A DNA stretch of 64,000 nt from Pedobacter polysacchareus (GTDB lineage: Bacteria > Bacteroidota > Bacteroidia > Sphingobacteriales > Sphingobacteriaceae). The stretch covers positions 643,333 through 707,332 of the forward strand of contig NZ_JAHYSS010000001.1 in assembly GCF_019802255.1 (NCBI RefSeq), written 5' to 3'. Below, one piece after another: positions 26,903 through 36,098 of the stretch. Position numbers and translations under genes: made by a program. The notes beneath the pieces are model-generated. The model searched no databases. It saw only the letters and a list, made by a program, of their open reading frames with translations, and was not told where the DNA came from. Within the stretch, counting starts at the first letter, position 1. Each line of letters starts with the position of its first letter.

Positions 26903-27892
26903 TTAATAAGCCCATTTTAAGTACACAGAACCCCAGGTGAAACCACCTCCAAATGCCGCAAGGATGATGTTATCGCCTTTTTTCAATTGGCTTTCCCATT
27001 CCCATAAACACAGTGGAATTGTTCCATTAGTGGTATTTCCGTAACGTTGAATGTTGATCATTACCTTTTCTGTGCCCAGTCCCATTCTTGATGCCGTAGC
27101 ATCGATGATCCTTTTATTGGCTTGATGTGGAACCAACCAGGTCACATCATCAGAAGTCAGGTTATTGCGTTCCATGATTTCGGCCGCAACATCTGCCATA
27201 TTAGTAACCGCAAATTTGAATACTGCCTGGCCTTCCTGATGCACAACGTGCTCATTATTGTCCACAGTTTCATGGCTTGCCGGTCTGGCAGAACCGCCAG
27301 CTTTTTGGTGTAAGAATTGACGACCAGCGCCATCACTTTTCAGGATGGAGTCCTGGATGCCCATTCCTTCCTCATTTGGCTCTAAAAGAACTGCACCGCA
27401 GCCATCACCAAAGATGATGCAGGTGGTACGGTCCTGGTAATTGATGATAGAAGACATTTTGTCGCCGCCAACCACCAATACTTTTTTATGTTTACCGGAT
27501 TCGATGAACTGAGCCCCAGTAGACAAACCGAAGATGAATCCTGAACAAGCTGCCTGCAGGTCATACCCCCAGGCATTCTTTGCGCCGATTTTATCAGCAA
27601 GGATATTCGCCGAAGCAGGGAAAGGCATGTCAGGAGTGGTGGTGCAAAAGATGATCAATTCGATCTCTTCCGCAGTAATCCCACGTTTTTTAAGTAAACC
27701 ATTCACCGCATGAACTGCCATGTCTGAAGTACCTAATCCTTCACCTTTCAATATTCTCCGCTCTTTGATACCAGTCCTGGATAAAATCCATTCATCCGTA
27801 GTTTCTACAATGGATTCTAGCTCTTTATTAGTTAGTACGTAATCTGGTACGTAACCATTAACAGCCGTAATCGCAGCGTGAATTTTATTCAT
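26903..27892 (-). CDS. fabH: 3-oxoacyl-ACP synthase III (KAS III)
   Basis: A 329-residue condensing enzyme that starts fatty-acid synthesis by joining an acyl-CoA primer to malonyl-ACP. The Cys-His-Asn triad is visible: Cys116 in DLQAACSGF, His256 in VPHQANKR and Asn286 in [12 protein letters not shown] 27892 ([17 protein letters not shown]) is chosen over TTG 27898, which would add two residues. It lies 11 bp after plsX and is clearly in the same operon, a common pairing of lipid-initiation genes. Confidence 0.96.
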   Translation of the reverse strand: MNKIHAAITAVNGYVPDYVLTNKELESIVETTDEWILSRTGIKERRILKGEGLGTSDMAVHAVNGLLKKRGITAEEIELIIFCTTTPDMPFPASANILADKIGAKNAWGYDLQAACSGFIFGLSTGAQFIESGKHKKVLVVGGDKMSSIINYQDRTTCIIFGDGCGAVLLEPNEEGMGIQDSILKSDGAGRQFLHQKAGGSARPASHETVDNNEHVVHQEGQAVFKFAVTNMADVAAEIMERNNLTSDDVTWLVPHQANKRIIDATASRMGLGTEKVMINIQRYGNTTNGTIPLCLWEWESQLKKGDNIILAAFGGGFTWGSVYLKWAY

Positions 27893-27903
27893 TTTCAATG
27901 TTC

Positions 27904-28842
27904 TTATTTAAATGCAGCTTGAATTTTACCTACCAAGCCAGTAGTAATCATGTCTCTTGACTGAAGAATCATGTTCTTAACAGCTGTCGGACTTGAAATG
28001 CCATGACCTATGACCACAGGGGCATTGACACCTAGAACCGGGCTTCCGCCATAGTTTTCGTAGTTAAATCGGTCAAAGAAATCATCCTTTAAACCTCTTT
28101 TTAGTGTCAATACATAAAATGACTCTGCCAGTTTCAGCATCACATTTCCTGTAAATCCATCGCATACAATTACGTCAGCCTTATCGTTGAATAAGTCCCT
28201 TCCTTCTACATTACCCACAAAGTTGAAAAGATTGGTATCTTTCATTAAAGGGAAAGTTGCCAAACTAAGCATATTGCCTTTTTCGTCTTCTTCACCAATA
28301 TTCAATAACGCAACCTTAGGCTGTTCAGTACCAAACATGCACTCGGCATACAAACTACCTAAAGCACCAAATTGAAGCAAGGTGTCAGGCTTACAGTCGG
28401 CATTTGCACCAACATCAAGCATTAAACCTAGGCCTCCACTGAGTTTTGGAAGAATTGTAAGGATACATGGCCTGATGATTCCCGGAATAGTTTTTACACT
28501 AAACACGGCACCAACAAGCATTGCACCAGAGTTACCGGCGCTGGCAAAAGCATCGATTTTACCTTCTTTAAGTAAGGAAAAGCCGACAGCAATGCTGGAA
28601 TTAGGCTTTTGAACAATAGCCTTAGTGGGATGTTCGCCCATACCAATCACTTCTTCGGTATGAACATATTCAAAGTGATCCGGATTGAATCCGTTTTCAG
28701 TGAGAAGGGGCTTAATCTGCTGTGTATCTCCGATCAGCACTATGTGCTCCCCGGGAGATAACAATTGATGGGCAGCTATTGCTCCTAAAACGTTCGCTTT
28801 AGGAGCATAGTCTCCGCCCATTATATCGAGACCTATTTTCAT
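27904..28842 (-). CDS. plsX: Phosphate acyltransferase PlsX
   Basis: A 312-residue enzyme that converts acyl-ACP to acyl-phosphate for PlsY in phospholipid synthesis. Family features are the opening [37 protein letters not shown], and [16 protein letters not shown]. It sits between rpmF and fabH, the classical rpmF-plsX-fabH gene order conserved across many bacteria. The 103 bp separating it from rpmF contain a hairpin at about 28891-28918 of unknown effect. Confidence 0.96.
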   Translation of the reverse strand: MKIGLDIMGGDYAPKANVLGAIAAHQLLSPGEHIVLIGDTQQIKPLLTENGFNPDHFEYVHTEEVIGMGEHPTKAIVQKPNSSIAVGFSLLKEGKIDAFASAGNSGAMLVGAVFSVKTIPGIIRPCILTILPKLSGGLGLMLDVGANADCKPDTLLQFGALGSLYAECMFGTEQPKVALLNIGEEDEKGNMLSLATFPLMKDTNLFNFVGNVEGRDLFNDKADVIVCDGFTGNVMLKLAESFYVLTLKRGLKDDFFDRFNYENYGGSPVLGVNAPVVIGHGISSPTAVKNMILQSRDMITTGLVGKIQAAFK

Positions 28843-28945
28843 AGTAAAAAATCAGTTTGTGTTTAGAAGGCAAAATCGCCCTAGTTTTCCAGTCGCTAAA
28901 GGTAAACTTTCAGCGACTTAAAACACAAACTATTTTTCAAGAAAA

Positions 28946-29137
28946 TTAACCTATTGAAGTGTTTTCAATAACCAATTTACCGTTGTAGTATAGGTTACCA
29001 TCAACGTTGTATGCATGGTGAGGTACGTGAATTGCACCAGTGGTTTGACAAGTAGCCAAAGAAGGAGCTACCGCTTTATAGTGAGTTCTTCTTTTATCTC
29101 TTCTACTCTTAGAAATCTTGCGTTTTGGATGTGCCAT
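28946..29137 (-). CDS. rpmF: 50S ribosomal protein L32
   Basis: A 63-residue basic protein with the L32 opening [21 protein letters not shown]. The usual CxxC zinc-ribbon cysteines are mostly lost: only one Cys (ATCQTTG) remains, and the second pair is replaced by histidines and tyrosines ([10 protein letters not shown]). This matches a zinc-independent L32 paralogue type common in Bacteroidota. It lies 18 bp after the DUF177 gene. Confidence 0.95.
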   Translation of the reverse strand: MAHPKRKISKSRRDKRRTHYKAVAPSLATCQTTGAIHVPHHAYNVDGNLYYNGKLVIENTSIG

Positions 29138-29155
29138 TGCTGATTTGTTTAATTA

Positions 29156-29719
29156 TTATTTTAATTTTTTTAATGCTGCCCAACGCGGGTCATCATCGTT
29201 ATTTTCTTCTTGTTGTTGTTCTTGTCTATCAATTGAAAAACTTTCCAGTCTCGCAATCATTTCCTGGTCGCATTTCTGGCCATTGCCATCCTGCTCACAG
29301 GCTTTAATATAAGGTACTGATACATTGATGAGTTCGTAAATCGGAAGCGCAACGTCTACTTCGCTCTCTTTTGTACTCAGGACAATGATTTCTAAATCAT
29401 CACTTTCCAGCTCATCTTCAGCAAATTTTACAATCTGCCTTTCTTGTATACTTATTGGTGCATTAAACTCCGACAAACATTTGTCACAATCCAATACGAT
29501 CGTCCCCTTGATGTCGAACTGCAAAAGTAGCATTGTTTCCTGTTTATCCAGTTCAATGCCAACTTTTAAATTTCCTTTTTTTACTAAAGAGTATTCAAAG
29601 GCATCAAAAAAGCTGTTATCAACCTCAAATTCAAACTGATGCTTGCCGATTTTAAGGCCGGTAAATGGGATTGAAAATTGTTTTAATGGTTTCAATTGTA
29701 ACAAAATTTTAGCCCGCAA
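29156..29719 (-). CDS. DUF177 (YceD-family) protein
   Basis: A 187-residue YceD/DUF177 protein. The family marker LDCDKCLSEF (CxxC) is near residue 77, followed by the acidic stretch FAEDELESDDLEII and the second Cys motif ACEQDGNGQKCDQEM. In many bacteria and chloroplasts DUF177 proteins sit beside rpmF and have been linked to 23S rRNA maturation; that role is taken from the family, not shown here. It lies 18 bp upstream of rpmF and 40 bp after pdxA. Confidence 0.88.
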   Translation of the reverse strand: MRAKILLQLKPLKQFSIPFTGLKIGKHQFEFEVDNSFFDAFEYSLVKKGNLKVGIELDKQETMLLLQFDIKGTIVLDCDKCLSEFNAPISIQERQIVKFAEDELESDDLEIIVLSTKESEVDVALPIYELINVSVPYIKACEQDGNGQKCDQEMIARLESFSIDRQEQQQEENNDDDPRWAALKKLK

Positions 29720-29759
29720 ATGTAGGAATTATTTTATAGAATTAAAATGTTTTTTCATT

Positions 29760-30839
29760 CTAATTTGCATCGTCTTTTATATCCGCTGCAGTTTCTATAA
29801 TTTTTCCACCACTTCTCAGCTGGTTTTTCAATAATTCTTCCTGTTCTCTTCTATTTCTCAGGATGTGAGTTGCTGCAAATAAGGCTTCTATAAATGAACT
29901 TGGATCTGCCAGGTTCTTTCCTGCAATGTCGTATCCTGTGCCATGATCCGGTGAGGTACGTACGATTTTCAGGCCTGCAGAGTAGTTCACGCCAGTGCCA
30001 AAAGCGATGGTTTTAAAAGGGATCAAACCCTGGTCATGGTACATCGCCAATACGGCATCAAATTGCTTGTAACTGCCTTTTCCAAAAAAGCCGTCTGCAG
30101 GGTATGGACCAAAACAAATTACCCCTTTATCGAATGCCTGCTGAATCGCCGGCATGATAATGTCTGCTTCTTCAGTACCCAATAAACCATTGTCGCCCGC
30201 ATGAGGATTTAATCCCAATACCGCGATTTTCGGTTTTTCAATCCAGAAATCTTTCTTTAAAGTCTCATTCATCAGGGTCAGTTTCTTCACAATCTTCTCA
30301 ATCGTGATGCTTTTTGAAACTTCAGTGATGGGAATGTGACCAGTTACCACACCAACTTTAATGTCTTCGCTCACTAAAAGCATCAATACGTCGCTGCTTC
30401 CGCTGCGTTCCATCAAATATTCGGTGTGTCCCGGAAATTTAAAAGTATCTGATTGTATATTATGTTTATTGATCGGGGCCGTTACCAAGGCATCAATTTC
30501 CCCTTTGATCAGATCTTCTGTTGCTTTCTCTAAAGAAAGTAAGGCATATTTACCACCAGTTTCATTGGCTACACCCAGGTCGATTTTCACATCTTCCTCC
30601 CAGCAATTGATCATATTCGCCTTCTTAGGATTGGCCAATGCAGCCTCCGTAATCACATTGAAGTTGAAATCACTCAGCCCTAAAGCCTTGCGATGGTAAG
30701 AAGCAACCTTGGTATGTCCATAAACGATAGGGGTACAGTAATCCAGGATCGCGCTCTCAGCTAAAGTCTTCAGGATGACCTCCAGACCTATGCCGTTCAC
30801 ATCTCCTATGCTGATTCCAATTTTAATCTTATTGCTCAT
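29760..30839 (-). CDS. pdxA: 4-hydroxythreonine-4-phosphate dehydrogenase
   Basis: A 359-residue NAD-dependent dehydrogenase of the DXP-dependent vitamin B6 pathway, which oxidises 4-phosphohydroxy-threonine before PdxJ ring closure. Segments typical of PdxA: IGISIGDVNGIGLEVILK, TAPINKHNIQ, FPGHTEYLM (metal-binding His), GLNPHAGDNGLLG, MYHDQGLIPFKT and RTSPDHGTGYDIAGK. It heads the minus-strand cluster pdxA-DUF177-rpmF-plsX-fabH-accBC and is divergent from rsmA, the rsmA/pdxA neighbourhood known from other bacteria. Confidence 0.96.
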   Translation of the reverse strand: MSNKIKIGISIGDVNGIGLEVILKTLAESAILDYCTPIVYGHTKVASYHRKALGLSDFNFNVITEAALANPKKANMINCWEEDVKIDLGVANETGGKYALLSLEKATEDLIKGEIDALVTAPINKHNIQSDTFKFPGHTEYLMERSGSSDVLMLLVSEDIKVGVVTGHIPITEVSKSITIEKIVKKLTLMNETLKKDFWIEKPKIAVLGLNPHAGDNGLLGTEEADIIMPAIQQAFDKGVICFGPYPADGFFGKGSYKQFDAVLAMYHDQGLIPFKTIAFGTGVNYSAGLKIVRTSPDHGTGYDIAGKNLADPSSFIEALFAATHILRNRREQEELLKNQLRSGGKIIETAADIKDDAN

Positions 30840-31055
30840 ACTTCAAAAAAATTTAGCGCAAATTACAGAATTCATTTTAAAATGGTCAGTTTTTCTGGCG
30901 CTTGTATTTTCTGCTTTTATAGAAATGGAAGCCGATCTCTAAAACGATCGGAAAATGATATCCTTATTTTTAAGGCTGTAGAGGCTGTTTTAGTGGATTG
31001 TTGCTCTGATACTCGCAAAACTTTGCTTATTTTGCAGCTTTTAGAAGGAGAATAT

Positions 31056-31838
31056 ATGAGTTTGGTAAGGGCAAAAAAACATTTAGGACAGCATTTTTTA
31101 ACGGACAAAAAGATTGCCGCGAAAATCGTAAACGGTCTGGTACATACCGATCAGTACAAACAAGTACTGGAAGTAGGACCAGGAATGGGGATCCTTTCGG
31201 ACCTGCTACTGGAAAGAGCAGATCTGGAAACTTTCATGATCGATATCGATGTGGAGTCTTACCATTTCCTGAAAGAGAAATATCCGCAGTTAGGAGATCG
31301 CTTAATCAATGGCGACTTTTTAGCCTTGGACCTTTCTTCCATCTTCAAAGAAAAATATGCCATTATCGGTAACTTCCCATACAACATCTCTTCTCAGATT
31401 CTTTTCAAAATATTGGAAAACAGAACGCAGGTGGTAGAAATGGTAGGGATGTTCCAAAAGGAAGTGGCAGAACGTTGCGCTTCTAAAGAAGGCACTAAAG
31501 ACTATGGAATTTTAAGCGTCCTGATTCAGGCGTATTATGATATAGAATATCTGTTTACCGTGAAACCGGGCACATTTAACCCACCACCGAAGGTAAATTC
31601 GGGGGTGATCAGGTTGAGCCGTAATGACGTGGAAACACTTCCATGTGATGAAAAACTGTTTTGGCGTACCGTGAAAGCAGGCTTTAATCAACGTAGGAAA
31701 ACCTTGAGAAATGCACTTTCAGGTGTAGTTCCAAAAGAGAAAATGGACGACCATATTTTCTTCGACAAGCGTGCCGAGCAATTGAGTGTTGCCCAGTTTA
31801 TTGAGCTGACGCAGCATTTAACGCAACTTTCACAGTAG
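31056..31838 (+). CDS. rsmA: 16S rRNA (adenine1518/1519-N6)-dimethyltransferase
   Basis: A 260-residue KsgA-type methyltransferase. It dimethylates two adjacent adenines in the last helix of 16S rRNA late in 30S assembly, with S-adenosylmethionine as donor. Motifs: KKHLGQHFLTD at the start, the SAM loop EVGPGMG near residues 38-44, and the target-base motif NFPY near 105, plus F-NPPPKVNSGV. The ATG at 31056 is chosen because the protein begins exactly at MSLVRAKKHLGQHFL; the frame extends upstream but without similarity. It is divergent from pdxA across 216 bp. Confidence 0.96.
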   Translation: MSLVRAKKHLGQHFLTDKKIAAKIVNGLVHTDQYKQVLEVGPGMGILSDLLLERADLETFMIDIDVESYHFLKEKYPQLGDRLINGDFLALDLSSIFKEKYAIIGNFPYNISSQILFKILENRTQVVEMVGMFQKEVAERCASKEGTKDYGILSVLIQAYYDIEYLFTVKPGTFNPPPKVNSGVIRLSRNDVETLPCDEKLFWRTVKAGFNQRRKTLRNALSGVVPKEKMDDHIFFDKRAEQLSVAQFIELTQHLTQLSQ

Positions 31839-31860
31839 ATAATAATTGATCAACAGCAAT

Positions 31861-32790
31861 ATGAGTAAAGGAAGAATTTTAATTGTGGATGAGTTACATC
31901 CTGTCTTTAAGGAACGTGCCATCGCTATGGGGTATGAGGTAGATGACCTGCCATTGTATACCCGGGAGCAAACACTAGCTGCAATTTCCAACTATCAGGG
32001 AATTGCCGTGAGAACGAAATTTAGAATTGATCAGGAGCTGATGGCCGCTGCACCTTCGCTGAAATTCATTGCCAGAGCAGGTGCCGGTTTAGATAATATT
32101 GATGTGGATTACGCAAGAAGTCGTAGCATCGAGTTGTTAAATGCGCCGGAAGGCAATATGGATGCCGTAGGAGAACATGCTACGGGGATGCTGCTGTCGC
32201 TGATGAACAATTTTCGTAACGCGGATCAGGAGGTTCGTAATGGCACCTGGGACAGAGAAGGAAACCGCGGTTATGAATTAAAAGGTAAAACAGTAGGGAT
32301 CATTGGCTACGGATTTATGGGCAAAAGCTTTGCAAAAAAGCTGGCCGGATTTGAAGTTAACGTGATTGCTTATGATAAGTATAAAACCGGTTTCAGTGAT
32401 GCTTATGCGAAAGAAGTGAGCATGGAGGAAATCGTAAAACATAGCGATGTACTCAGTTTGCATATTCCGCTTACCTCAGAAACGCGTCAGATGGTAGATG
32501 AAGAGTATTTCTTCCATTTCCGTAAACCTATTTTCTTTATCAATACCGCCAGAGGCGAAATTGTCCATACTCAAGCCGTATTACAGGCGATTCAAACGGG
32601 TAAAATTCTGGCTGCCGGCTTAGATGTGCTGGAAGTGGAGAAATTTCCGGCATTGCAGCAAACACCTTGGTTTAATGACCTTAAATCGGCTGGAAAAGTC
32701 ATTCTGACGCCGCATGTTGGGGGCTGGACCTTTGAATCTTACCGCAAAATATCGGAAGTTTTAGCGGATAAGCTGATTGCTGTCATTTAA
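31861..32790 (+). CDS. D-isomer-specific 2-hydroxyacid dehydrogenase (phosphoglycerate dehydrogenase-like)
   Basis: A 309-residue NAD-dependent dehydrogenase. The Rossmann motif GIIGYGFMG lies near residues 145-153. The catalytic Arg is in NTARGEIV (about 230), Glu in LDVLEVEKF and His in LTPHVGGWT (about 285). There is no C-terminal ACT domain, so it is shorter than classical SerA. It could be 3-phosphoglycerate, glycerate or another 2-hydroxyacid dehydrogenase. ATG 31861 starts the MSKGRILIVDELHP sequence. It is 22 bp after rsmA. Confidence 0.87.
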   Translation: MSKGRILIVDELHPVFKERAIAMGYEVDDLPLYTREQTLAAISNYQGIAVRTKFRIDQELMAAAPSLKFIARAGAGLDNIDVDYARSRSIELLNAPEGNMDAVGEHATGMLLSLMNNFRNADQEVRNGTWDREGNRGYELKGKTVGIIGYGFMGKSFAKKLAGFEVNVIAYDKYKTGFSDAYAKEVSMEEIVKHSDVLSLHIPLTSETRQMVDEEYFFHFRKPIFFINTARGEIVHTQAVLQAIQTGKILAAGLDVLEVEKFPALQQTPWFNDLKSAGKVILTPHVGGWTFESYRKISEVLADKLIAVI

Positions 32791-32875
32791 ACAGACATTT
32801 TTGATAAACTGCCCAAAATCAAATTAAATAATTTGTTTTTGTGGTTATACCCCATTATCTTCGTTTTTATTGAAG

Positions 32876-32920
32876 CAAGACTATGTAGGCTTAACAGCCC
32901 ATATAGTCTTGTTTGTTTTT
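32876..32920 (+). terminator. Hairpin with T-rich tail between the hydroxyacid dehydrogenase gene and greA
   Basis: CAAGACTAT (32876-32884) pairs with ATAGTCTTG (32903-32911), with an inner GGC/GCC pair, followed by TTGTTTTT. A TTTG-N20-TATCTTCG promoter-like sequence (32832-32863) lies just upstream, so this could be a leader attenuator of greA as well as the end of the previous gene. Confidence 0.5.
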
Positions 32921-32947
32921 ATAGTACTACATAAAATAAATTGAGCT

Positions 32948-33421
32948 ATGACAGAGGTTACCTATTATACCCAAGATGGTTTAGACAAACTAAAGGCAGA
33001 ATTACACCAGATGAAAACCACCGGAAGGCAACAAATCTCTAAGGCAATTGCCGAAGCTAGAGATAAAGGGGATCTTTCCGAGAACGCGGAGTATGATGCA
33101 GCGAAGGAAGCACAGGGTTTGCATGAAGCTAAAATAGCAAAATTGGCAACTACGCTTTCTACCGCCAGATTAATTGATGAATCAAAGCTGGATACTTCTA
33201 AAGTATTGGCCTTATCTATAGTGAAGATCAAAAATGTAAAGAATGGTTCTACCATGTCTTACCAATTGGTTGCAGAAAGTGAAGCAGATCTTAAAACGGG
33301 AAAAATTTCCGTTAAATCGCCGATTGCCAAAGGTTTATTGGGTAAATCAGTAGGTGATAAGATTGAAATTCAGGTTCCTGCGGGAATGATCGAATTTGAA
33401 ATATTAGAGATAACCCGATAA
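32948..33421 (+). CDS. greA: Transcription elongation factor GreA
   Basis: A 157-residue factor that rescues backtracked RNA polymerase by stimulating RNA cleavage. The N-terminal coiled coil carries the acidic tip EARDKGDLSENAEYDAAKEA, which enters the polymerase secondary channel. The C-terminal FKBP-like domain ends SPIAKGLLGKSVGDKIEIQVPAG. Length and order are standard. It is followed after 21 bp by a HIT gene, and the two end in a strong terminator at 33884. Confidence 0.96.
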   Translation: MTEVTYYTQDGLDKLKAELHQMKTTGRQQISKAIAEARDKGDLSENAEYDAAKEAQGLHEAKIAKLATTLSTARLIDESKLDTSKVLALSIVKIKNVKNGSTMSYQLVAESEADLKTGKISVKSPIAKGLLGKSVGDKIEIQVPAGMIEFEILEITR

Positions 33422-33442
33422 CCCTTTTAAATTACCCATTCC

Positions 33443-33850
33443 ATGGCAAGTATATTTTCAAAAATAGTAGATGGCGAAATCCCTGCACATATCGTAGCAG
33501 AGACCACCGAATTCCTGGCTTTCTTAGATGTTAACCCCCTCACCATGGGCCATGTCCTGGTGATTCCTAAAAAGGAAATTGACTATATCTTTGATATGGA
33601 GGAAGAAAGCTATGTTGGATTAACCATGTTTGCCAAGATTGTGGCAACAGGGCTAAAAGAAGCGTTCCCTTGCAAAAAAGTAGGCGTTGCCGTTATCGGC
33701 CTGGAAGTACCGCATGTACACATCCATTTGATCCCTATGAATGCAGTGAACGACATGAATTTTAGTAAGGAAAAATTAAAACCTTCCCAGGAAGAACTGG
33801 CAGAAGCCGCATTAAAAATTAAAGCAGCGTTGAATGAAACGACCGCTTAA
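33443..33850 (+). CDS. HIT-family nucleotide hydrolase/transferase
   Basis: A 135-residue histidine-triad protein with the catalytic motif HVHIHLIPM (His-x-His-x-His) near residues 93-101, and the usual start FSKIVDGEIPAHIVAET. HIT proteins of this class hydrolyse adenosine phosphoramidates or related nucleotides; the true substrate is unknown. It is probably cotranscribed with greA (21 bp gap), and a 13-bp-stem terminator follows 33 nt after its stop. Confidence 0.93.
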   Translation: MASIFSKIVDGEIPAHIVAETTEFLAFLDVNPLTMGHVLVIPKKEIDYIFDMEEESYVGLTMFAKIVATGLKEAFPCKKVGVAVIGLEVPHVHIHLIPMNAVNDMNFSKEKLKPSQEELAEAALKIKAALNETTA

Positions 33851-33883
33851 TAGCTAAAAATGAATGGGTATTGACCCGAAATG

Positions 33884-33917
33884 AAAAGGGGCGTCTGTAT
33901 AGACGCCCCTTTTTTTG
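33884..33917 (+). terminator. Intrinsic terminator of greA-HIT
   Basis: AAAAGGGGCGTCT (33884-33896) pairs perfectly with AGACGCCCCTTTT (33901-33913) across the 4-nt loop GTAT, and T's run to 33916. Confidence 0.92.
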
Positions 33918-34264
33918 TTAAACAGAAATTAACTAATGGTTAAAATGGTTTTTACTCGAATATACAGCTTTTGATGTCCTGCTTTGCTGCTGTCCCTGTT
34001 TTGCTTTTCTTTTGCTGGAGCAATGCCGGAGCTAAAGAAAAGCAAAACAAGAGCAAAACAAGAGCAAAACAGATAGCGTCTGCTGTCCCGGTTAAAATGG
34101 GTAATTCTGCACCAGAATCAGGAAGGAATTTTTACAAAGCAGTCGTCAGTTTTTCCTGCATTGGGAACTGAGCTGTATTCTTTTTAACAAAAAAGAAGAA
34201 ATAAATATTGCTATTTTCTTTGCTTTATTTCTTTTTATGACAGGTTAATGGATTCTGAAATGAA
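33918..34264. other. Gene-poor stretch with hairpins and an 11-nt tandem repeat
   Basis: Between the HIT terminator and histidine decarboxylase no convincing gene is seen. The stretch holds a perfect 16-bp inverted repeat (33997-34012 with 34034-34049), nearly three copies of AGCAAAACAAG (34041-34070), and an A/T-rich imperfect inverted repeat around 34187-34237. A 65-codon frame from 33974 has a signal-peptide-like start but runs straight through the repeats, so I do not call it. Confidence 0.5.
33997..34070. repeat. 16-bp inverted repeat with extra tandem copies of the right arm
   Basis: TGTTTTGCTTTTCTTT (33997-34012) is the exact reverse complement of AAAGAAAAGCAAAACA (34034-34049), with a 21-nt loop. 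The right arm continues into a tandem AGCAAAACAAG array to 34070, so the left arm has up to three partial pairing partners. The function is unknown. Confidence 0.7.
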
Positions 34265-34289
34265 GGGTGCCCAAAGTTTTTGGGCACCC
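34265..34289 (-). terminator. Hairpin after histidine decarboxylase
   Basis: GGGTGCCCAAA (34265-34275) pairs perfectly with TTTGGGCACCC (34279-34289). It lies 5 nt beyond the decarboxylase stop. The T tail on the minus strand (TTCATTTC) is weak. Confidence 0.6.
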
Positions 34290-34294
34290 GATTT

Positions 34295-35467
34295 CTATAG
34301 GGTGGTAAATGTAGGGGCAGGTTGTTGCTGAAAGCTGTAATTGAGGCCTTCTGGATTGCTGATCAGGTCGGCTAGTAACTCATCAATCTGTGCATGACCC
34401 ACATTGGGCATACAGATGAGGTGCGAAAGACCATTTTCTGAGGCCAGCTGCCACTTCTGACAAATCCATTTGGATGGGGCAGGAAAAACTACGGTAATCG
34501 CATTTGGATTGCTCCAGGCCTCGATTCCGAGGTCTTTCAATTTAGCTTCGGCATAAGCAGCAATGCTTAGGCTGTGAATCGCTCTTTCTTTCAGACCTTT
34601 TAAGCCTAACTTTTTTAAGGTATACCAGAGGAATAAGGGCGTGTGTCCATTTCTGGAGCCGGTAATCGTGGTATCTACGCTTCCGATGTAATCAATGGAA
34701 CGCGCAATCCTGTCGCGGTTGGTCTTTTTGACAATCACTAAGCCGCATGGCATTGGAGAACCCAAAAATTTATGTCCGCTGATGGCAATACTATCCGCAC
34801 CATCGGCAAAATCAAAAGCTGGACGAGGCTCAATAAACGCACTGTAGCTTCCGGACAAAGCGCCGTCGGCATGGATATAATGGTTTTTTATCGCCAGGTT
34901 TCTGAGGATGCCTTTGATCTTTTTCACATCGTCCCTCGCTTCGGTCATGGTGGTGCCAATATTGGCAAAAATCACGACCGGTAGGTGTCTGTTCATCAAT
35001 AGGCTATTGTGTAAATCCTCATAATCCATTTCGCCATTCTCCTGAGAACGAATCGCAATATTTGGCATGTTGAGCAATAACAAATTCTTTTGCACACTAT
35101 AATGTGTCGCATCGGAATAGTAAACCATTGCTTTAGGATACAGTTCTCTGGCCAGATAAAGGCCATATAAATTACCTTCAGAGCCGCCATTGGTTACATA
35201 TCCCCACCAATTGTCGGTAGGGGCGCGAAATAAATTCGCGAAAAATTCGATCACTTCCCTTTCCATTTCCCTGGTATCTACCGCATAAGTAGATTCCGTA
35301 AAAGGGTCTCCGAGGTTATTGATCGGATATTGAAGGAAAGGAAGCAGGTCGGTATAGTCAAAATCTTTAGAAACAGGGTAGCCCAGGAACAAACGCGTCC
35401 GGTCTTTCACTTTTTCATAAAGTTCTGATAATCTTTTGTTATCCTCGGCTGAAAGGTTAAAGTCCAT
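34295..35467 (-). CDS. hdc: PLP-dependent histidine decarboxylase (Gram-negative type)
   Basis: A 390-residue group II decarboxylase. It resembles the pyridoxal-phosphate histidine decarboxylases of Morganella type: GYVTNGGSEGNLYG, THYSVQKN, FANIGTT, HADGALSG, the PLP-lysine motif SGHKFLGSP with Lys233, PCGLVIVKK and GSRNGHTPLFLWY. Length and the position of Lys233 agree with that family. The product would convert L-histidine to histamine and CO2, but aspartate, glutamate or other amino-acid substrates are possible among relatives. No antiporter gene is adjacent. It is divergent from an Lrp/AsnC regulator 160 bp away, which may control it. Confidence 0.8.
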   Translation of the reverse strand: MDFNLSAEDNKRLSELYEKVKDRTRLFLGYPVSKDFDYTDLLPFLQYPINNLGDPFTESTYAVDTREMEREVIEFFANLFRAPTDNWWGYVTNGGSEGNLYGLYLARELYPKAMVYYSDATHYSVQKNLLLLNMPNIAIRSQENGEMDYEDLHNSLLMNRHLPVVIFANIGTTMTEARDDVKKIKGILRNLAIKNHYIHADGALSGSYSAFIEPRPAFDFADGADSIAISGHKFLGSPMPCGLVIVKKTNRDRIARSIDYIGSVDTTITGSRNGHTPLFLWYTLKKLGLKGLKERAIHSLSIAAYAEAKLKDLGIEAWSNPNAITVVFPAPSKWICQKWQLASENGLSHLICMPNVGHAQIDELLADLISNPEGLNYSFQQQPAPTFTTL

Positions 35468-35626
35468 AGTTCTAATAGGTGGTTCAGACTACAAATCTAG
35501 AGATATCAATTCTATTGGTCTTCAAAATCATTAATATTAGAAAATAAACACTTAATTTTACCTTCATGTAGTTTTATTCGTCTTAATGGCGCGAAATTAC
35601 TGTAGAAATTAGAAAAACTAAACTAG

Positions 35627-36094
35627 ATGGAACAGTTCGATAAAATGGATCAGCGCATATTAAATGCGTTACAGCAGAATGCAAGGCTAAATACAAAAGA
35701 GATTGCGCATAAAGTTGGGCTTACGGTAACGCCAACTTATGAGCGATTGAAAAAGATTGAAAAGTCTGGAGTGATCAAGAATTATGTGACTTTACTGGAT
35801 CGGGAAAAGATTGGAAAAACGCTGGCTGCCTTTTGTAACGTGACCTTGCAGGTGCATTCGCTGCCCTTATTGAAAAAGTTTGAAGCCGCCATGACTAAGC
35901 TGGAGGAAGTAATGGAATGTTACCACGTTGCCGGTACTTACGATTACCTTCTGAAAGTAGTAGTGAAGGATATGAGCAAATACCAGGACTTTTTAACGAA
36001 TAAGCTCGCCGCAATTGAAAATATTGCCAACGTAAACAGTTTGTTTGTGATGACAGAAATCAAGCACAACACTGCATATACCATTGATCAGTAA
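35627..36094 (+). CDS. Lrp/AsnC-family transcriptional regulator
   Basis: A 155-residue regulator. The N-terminal helix-turn-helix covers residues 6-65 (KMDQRILNALQQNARLNTKEIAHKVG), followed by the RAM/ACT-like effector domain with YHVAGTYDYLLKVVVKDM. Members sense amino acids and form octamers. The divergent histidine decarboxylase is the natural candidate target, by position only. The stop lies 4 bp from the convergent MazG-like gene. Confidence 0.9.
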   Translation: MEQFDKMDQRILNALQQNARLNTKEIAHKVGLTVTPTYERLKKIEKSGVIKNYVTLLDREKIGKTLAAFCNVTLQVHSLPLLKKFEAAMTKLEEVMECYHVAGTYDYLLKVVVKDMSKYQDFLTNKLAAIENIANVNSLFVMTEIKHNTAYTIDQ

Positions 36095-36098
36095 GGAA

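Noticed and set aside
28891..28918. Hairpin between rpmF and plsX considered as a terminator
   Set aside because: It has a bulge and no T tract, and rpmF-plsX is normally one operon; its role is left open.
33974..34171. Frame of 65 codons with a signal-peptide-like start
   Set aside because: It runs through an 11-nt tandem repeat that would shift frame with each unit and through a perfect inverted repeat; no promoter or family pattern supports it.
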